This document shows, piece by piece, positions 4,584 through 6,961 of a stretch of DNA of 6,961 bases. Source of the DNA: JANJTY01 sp038257155 (GTDB taxonomy: Bacteria; Pseudomonadota; Gammaproteobacteria; Xanthomonadales; Xanthomonadaceae). A program made the position numbers and the translations under genes. The DNA is taken from positions 1 to 6,961 of the forward strand of contig JBBSJP010000091.1 of assembly GCA_038257155.1 (NCBI GenBank), read 5' to 3'. How positions within the stretch are numbered: the first letter of the stretch is position 1; every line of letters starts with the position of its first letter. The notes under the pieces were generated by a model that was not told the origin of the DNA, searched no databases, and saw only the letters and a list, made by a program, of their open reading frames with translations.

Positions 4584-5423
4584 CTAACTCACCTCACTTC
4601 GTGTCCCCCTACACGCCGGAAACCGCGAGCAGCCCAGGAAGCGCTGGCCACTAGCCTTCGCCGTTCTGGCGACCATGGCAGAGCCACATCGCGGGCAGCC
4701 CAGCGCACCGGACTCAACCCGTTCGCCCACAGCTCGTGTGATTTCCGGAACACTACCGGGCGAAGCTGCTTTGCTTACGGTACCAGGATCAGAACGAACG
4801 CCATCCACCAAGGACACCAACGCTGCCCCATTCAGAAGCTGAATTGGCTTACCCTTTGCAAACTCGCGCGCGTCATTGGTGAAGTGCCCGACCGTGGCGA
4901 TGATCACTGCTTCGGCGCCATGATGCGTCAGCAGCCCGAACTGCTCGCGCACGGTGCGCGCATCGACTTTCCGGTTTCGCCACTGCTTGCACTGCACAAG
5001 GGTTGTTCGGCCATCACGGCGCAGGATCAGATCAACCCCGCCATCCGCCCCGCCCAGCCCGGTTTCCTCAACGCGGTAGCCCAGGCGCCGATGAGCCTCG
5101 CCAACCAGCATCTCGAACTGCCGCCAACTCATCGAGCGAAGGCTGTCCAGCCCGCTGCGGGTGTCCAGCAAGTGGCTTCGCTGCTCGCGTCCAACAAAGG
5201 CGCTGATAGATGCGAGCCAGCACATCGCAGCAAGCAGCCAAACCAGCAGGCGGAGCGGGCCGGCCACCAGTTGCTTGACGATTTCCGCCAGAAGCGGCGA
5301 CTGAATGGGGAAGGCTGGAATCACCACAAAGCTCAGCGCCAGCACGATGAAGCCGGCTGCCAGCCCGACGCCCCAATGGGCAGACTGCAGCGTTTCGAAG
5401 GTTGAGGGTTGGCGTCTTGCCAT
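4584..5423 (-). CDS. Membrane-anchored Mrr-type restriction endonuclease with topoisomerase-type zinc ribbon
   Basis: This 279-residue protein starts at ATG 5423. The ribosome binding site is weak (GAG 7 bases upstream). Two hydrophobic segments (about 17-38 and 55-77) predict a membrane hairpin. Residues 98-206 are an Mrr-like catalytic domain of the PD-(D/E)XK fold: SWRQFEMLVGEAHRRLGYRVEE with E104, then GGADGGVDLIL with the metal-binding D131, then VQCKQW with Q144 and K146. Residues 243-273 form a zinc ribbon CPRCGS...FLGCSRFPACRG (C243, C246, C265, C271) like the C-terminal repeats of topoisomerase I. Mrr-family enzymes cut modified or foreign DNA (type IV restriction). This membrane-hairpin, nuclease and zinc-ribbon layout occurs in annotated restriction-endonuclease-like proteins, though its target is generally not known. 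All catalytic residues are present. It reads away from hsdM, across a 124-bp gap. Confidence 0.85.
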   Translation of the reverse strand: MARRQPSTFETLQSAHWGVGLAAGFIVLALSFVVIPAFPIQSPLLAEIVKQLVAGPLRLLVWLLAAMCWLASISAFVGREQRSHLLDTRSGLDSLRSMSWRQFEMLVGEAHRRLGYRVEETGLGGADGGVDLILRRDGRTTLVQCKQWRNRKVDARTVREQFGLLTHHGAEAVIIATVGHFTNDAREFAKGKPIQLLNGAALVSLVDGVRSDPGTVSKAASPGSVPEITRAVGERVESGALGCPRCGSAMVARTAKASGQRFLGCSRFPACRGTRSEVS

Positions 5424-5547
5424 CGGAAGCTCAATTAAGTTCGCAGACAGGGTCCCAACACAAACTCATCGCTCGAGGCGGCTGTGGACGGATCCATTAA
5501 CAGTCCTTGGGTGATGTCAGCAACCACCCTCCGTCTATTATTCAAAG

Positions 5548-6663
5548 GTGTCTGACCCTTTTGATTCCAAGGGCGATCTGTACGAAGGCCTGCTGCAGAA
5601 GAACGCCGAAGACACCAAAAGCGGCGCGGGCCAGTACTTCACCCCGCGCGCGCTGATCGAAGCGATGGTGGCCTGCGTGCGGCCCGAGCCGATGAAGACC
5701 ATTGCCGACCCGGCCTGCGGCACCGGCGGCTTCTTCCTGGGCGCCTACAACTGGCTGACCCGGCCCGGCGCCAAGCTGGACAAGCGCCAGAAGGAGTTCC
5801 TGCGCGACAAGACCTTCTTCGGCAACGAGATCGTACCGAACACCCGCCGCATGTGCCTGATGAACCTGTTCCTGCACAGCATCGGCGAACTCGACGGCGA
5901 GCCGCTGGTGGAGCGCTCGGACGCCTTGATCACCGAGTCGAAGCGCAAGGTGGACTACGTGCTGGCCAATCCGCCCTTCGGCAAAAAAAGCAGCATGACC
6001 TTTACCAACGAAGAGGGCGAACAGGACCGCGACGCGCTCACCTACGAGCGGCAAGACTTCTGGGAAACCACCTCGAACAAGCAGCTCAACTTCCTGCAGC
6101 ACATCGTCAGCATGCTGAAGGTGGACGGCAAGGCGGCGGTGGTGCTACCCGACAACGTGCTGTTCGAAGGCGGCGCCGGCGAGAAGATCCGCCGCAAGCT
6201 GCTGGAGACCTGCGACGTGCACACCGTGCTGCGCTTGCCGACCGGCATCTTCTATGCGCAGGGCGTGAAGGCCAACGTGGTGTTCTTCGACGCCAAGCCC
6301 AAGGACGGCCGCATCCACACCAAGGGCATCTGGTTCTACGACCTGCGCACCAACAAGCACTTCACCCTGAAGACGCGCACGCTAAAGCTCGACGACCTGC
6401 AGGACTTCATCACCTGCTACAACCCGGACAACCGCCACCAGCGCGTCGCCAACGAACGCTTCAAGTTCTTCAGCTACAACGACCTGATGGCCCGCGACAA
6501 AGCCAGCCTGGACATCTTCTGGCTAAAGGACGACAGCCTCGACAACCTCGACGACCTGCCACCACCGGAAGTCCTGCAGCAGGAGATCATCGAGCACCTG
6601 GAAGCCGCATTGACTTCGTTCCGGGATGTGGCAGGCGGGTTGGGTGGGCGAGTGAGCAAGTAG
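5548..6663 (+). CDS. hsdM: Type I restriction-modification N6-adenine methylase subunit HsdM, 5'-truncated (likely pseudogene)
   Basis: The 371-residue frame begins at a GTG at 5548. Full members of this HsdM class are about 480-520 residues, so the N-terminal helical domain (roughly the first 110-140 residues) is missing. The methylase core is intact: GDLYEGLLQKNAEDTKSGAG and GQYFTPR (28-34, motif X), the AdoMet-binding DPACGTGGFF (54-63, motif I), and the catalytic NPPF (141-144, motif IV). The C-terminal part to residue 360 looks normal. The GTG has no separate ribosome binding site and lies in a REP-like sequence (TCTGACCCTTTTGATTCC, 5551-5568), so it is probably not a real start; an in-frame TGA at 5512-5514 closes the frame upstream. 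The end reads GTGAGCAAGTAG, which may be the vestige of an hsdS start. No hsdS or hsdR follows, and repeats begin within 40 bases. By itself it should not methylate DNA specifically. Confidence 0.85.
   Translation: MSDPFDSKGDLYEGLLQKNAEDTKSGAGQYFTPRALIEAMVACVRPEPMKTIADPACGTGGFFLGAYNWLTRPGAKLDKRQKEFLRDKTFFGNEIVPNTRRMCLMNLFLHSIGELDGEPLVERSDALITESKRKVDYVLANPPFGKKSSMTFTNEEGEQDRDALTYERQDFWETTSNKQLNFLQHIVSMLKVDGKAAVVLPDNVLFEGGAGEKIRRKLLETCDVHTVLRLPTGIFYAQGVKANVVFFDAKPKDGRIHTKGIWFYDLRTNKHFTLKTRTLKLDDLQDFITCYNPDNRHQRVANERFKFFSYNDLMARDKASLDIFWLKDDSLDNLDDLPPPEVLQQEIIEHLEAALTSFRDVAGGLGGRVSK
5551..5568 (+). repeat. REP-like TGACCC...TTTGATTC motif at the hsdM break
   Basis: TCTGACCCTTTTGATTCC shares its parts with ACCCCTTTGATTC (6751-6763) and CTCTGACCCTGTTTTG (6778-6793) beyond the other end of hsdM, and with CCCCTTTGATC at 724-734. 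It replaces the missing 5' half of hsdM and is probably the rearrangement junction. Confidence 0.5.
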
Positions 6664-6696
6664 CAGTTGGGGCTGGAATAGGTGCAGAGATGTTGG

Positions 6697-6728
6697 ATGC
6701 TACAAAGCTAGACCTGACCCTCGACCCC
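6697..6728 (+). repeat. 32-bp interspersed repeat, copy 2
   Basis: This is the second copy of the repeat at 696-727, in the same orientation and 6.0 kb away, differing at three positions. It starts 33 bases after the hsdM stop codon and runs into the 17-bp tandem repeat at 6716-6749. Confidence 0.6.
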
Positions 6729-6793
6729 GCTTGACCCTCGACCCCGCTCCACCCCTTTGATTCTTGGAAAAATAGTACTCTGACCCTGTTTTG
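6716..6793 (+). repeat. REP-like cluster with 17-bp tandem repeat
   Basis: GACCCTCGACCCCGCTT (6716-6732) is repeated with one change at 6733-6749. It is followed by ACCCCTTTGATTC (6751-6763) and CTCTGACCCTGTTTTG (6778-6793). Similar 'GACCCCTTTGATT' and 'TACTCTGACCC' strings are, from memory, extragenic repeats near REP-associated tyrosine transposases. No transposase gene is visible here. Confidence 0.5.
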
Positions 6794-6824
6794 CTGACCC
6801 TTGTTTTAGTCTCAATCTAGGAGC

Positions 6825-6961
6825 GTGCGCGGCAGAAGGAAAACCGCGCCGATAGCCTGTCTCGAACGGGCTTCCTGCGGGGCGAGCGCGATGTCGTGAA
6901 GCGAACGGGTGCCTCAGGCGTCCCCACCGTGGCGAGCGTCAGAGCGCAACGGAGGCTTGGA
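6825..6961 (+). ncRNA. Candidate 5' part of a group II intron (domain I), cut by window end
   Basis: Position 6825 begins GTGCG, the consensus first bases of group II introns. A 6-bp stem GCGCGG/CCGCGC (6827-6832 and 6844-6849) follows, then GTCGTGAAGCGAACGG (6893-6908), CCTCAGGCGTCCCCACCGTG (6912-6931) and GTCAGAGCGCAACGGAGGC (6939-6957). This succession resembles domain I of bacterial group II introns as I remember them. No protein frame in these bases makes sense. The catalytic domains V and VI and any maturase would lie beyond the window, so the call rests on the 5' part only. Confidence 0.4.

Noticed and set aside
5542..6102. 186-residue minus-strand frame opposite hsdM
   Set aside because: It mirrors codon bias of the methylase gene and has no start site or domain of its own.
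5853..6734. 293-residue plus-strand frame within hsdM
   Set aside because: A frame-shifted read of hsdM giving a histidine/arginine/glutamine-rich product; the methylase motifs are in the other frame.

Overview
The window is GC-rich DNA (AT-richer only in short spacers). It looks like an accessory region of a gammaproteobacterium, probably of the Xanthomonadales/Lysobacterales. This placement is an inference from two secreted-protein tails ending in a variant of the '(I/L)F-x-DGFE' motif that I associate with that group, from the codon use, and from the style of interspersed palindromes. Much of the window is worn-out mobile or displaced DNA: broken gene ends, short repeats and palindromes around a few intact genes.

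Layout. Positions 1-140 hold an IS21-like terminal remnant (a hairpin plus two copies of a 19-bp repeat 24 bp apart). Positions 140-372 show nothing recognisable. Positions 373-562 (minus) are the C-terminal end of a secreted protein, cut off at copy 1 of a short element with terminal inverted repeats (563-686). Two minus-strand secreted-protein genes follow in transcription order: 1973-1620, then 1609-737. A 20-bp perfect palindrome at 2056-2106 separates them from two decayed convergent gene ends, a glutathione-S-transferase-like tail with an in-frame stop (plus) and a WYL-domain regulator tail (minus). The WYL fragment is cut off at copy 2 of the same element (2594-2702).

The second half is defence-like. 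On the minus strand come a VapB/VapC toxin-antitoxin pair (3367-2728), a phospholipase D-like protein with a C-terminal helix-turn-helix-like domain (4300-3581), and a membrane-anchored Mrr-type nuclease with a C-terminal zinc ribbon (5423-4584). A nested palindrome lies between the last two. On the plus strand is a type I methylase HsdM (5548-6663) that lacks its N-terminal domain, has no hsdS or hsdR beside it, and is bordered on both sides by short REP-like 'TGACCC...TTTGATTC' sequences. The last ~135 bases look like the 5' part of a group II intron RNA, cut by the window edge.

How the parts relate. VapBC is a self-contained unit. The Mrr-like nuclease, the PLD-like protein and HsdM are probably relics or parts of a restriction/defence island. 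HsdM cannot form a working restriction-modification enzyme from what is visible here. The most novel-looking items are the ~109-bp element with 14-bp inverted ends, found twice and each time abutting a 5'-truncated minus-strand gene, and the 32-bp direct repeat about 6.0 kb apart that brackets most of the window. No clearly new multi-gene system can be demonstrated from this sequence alone.
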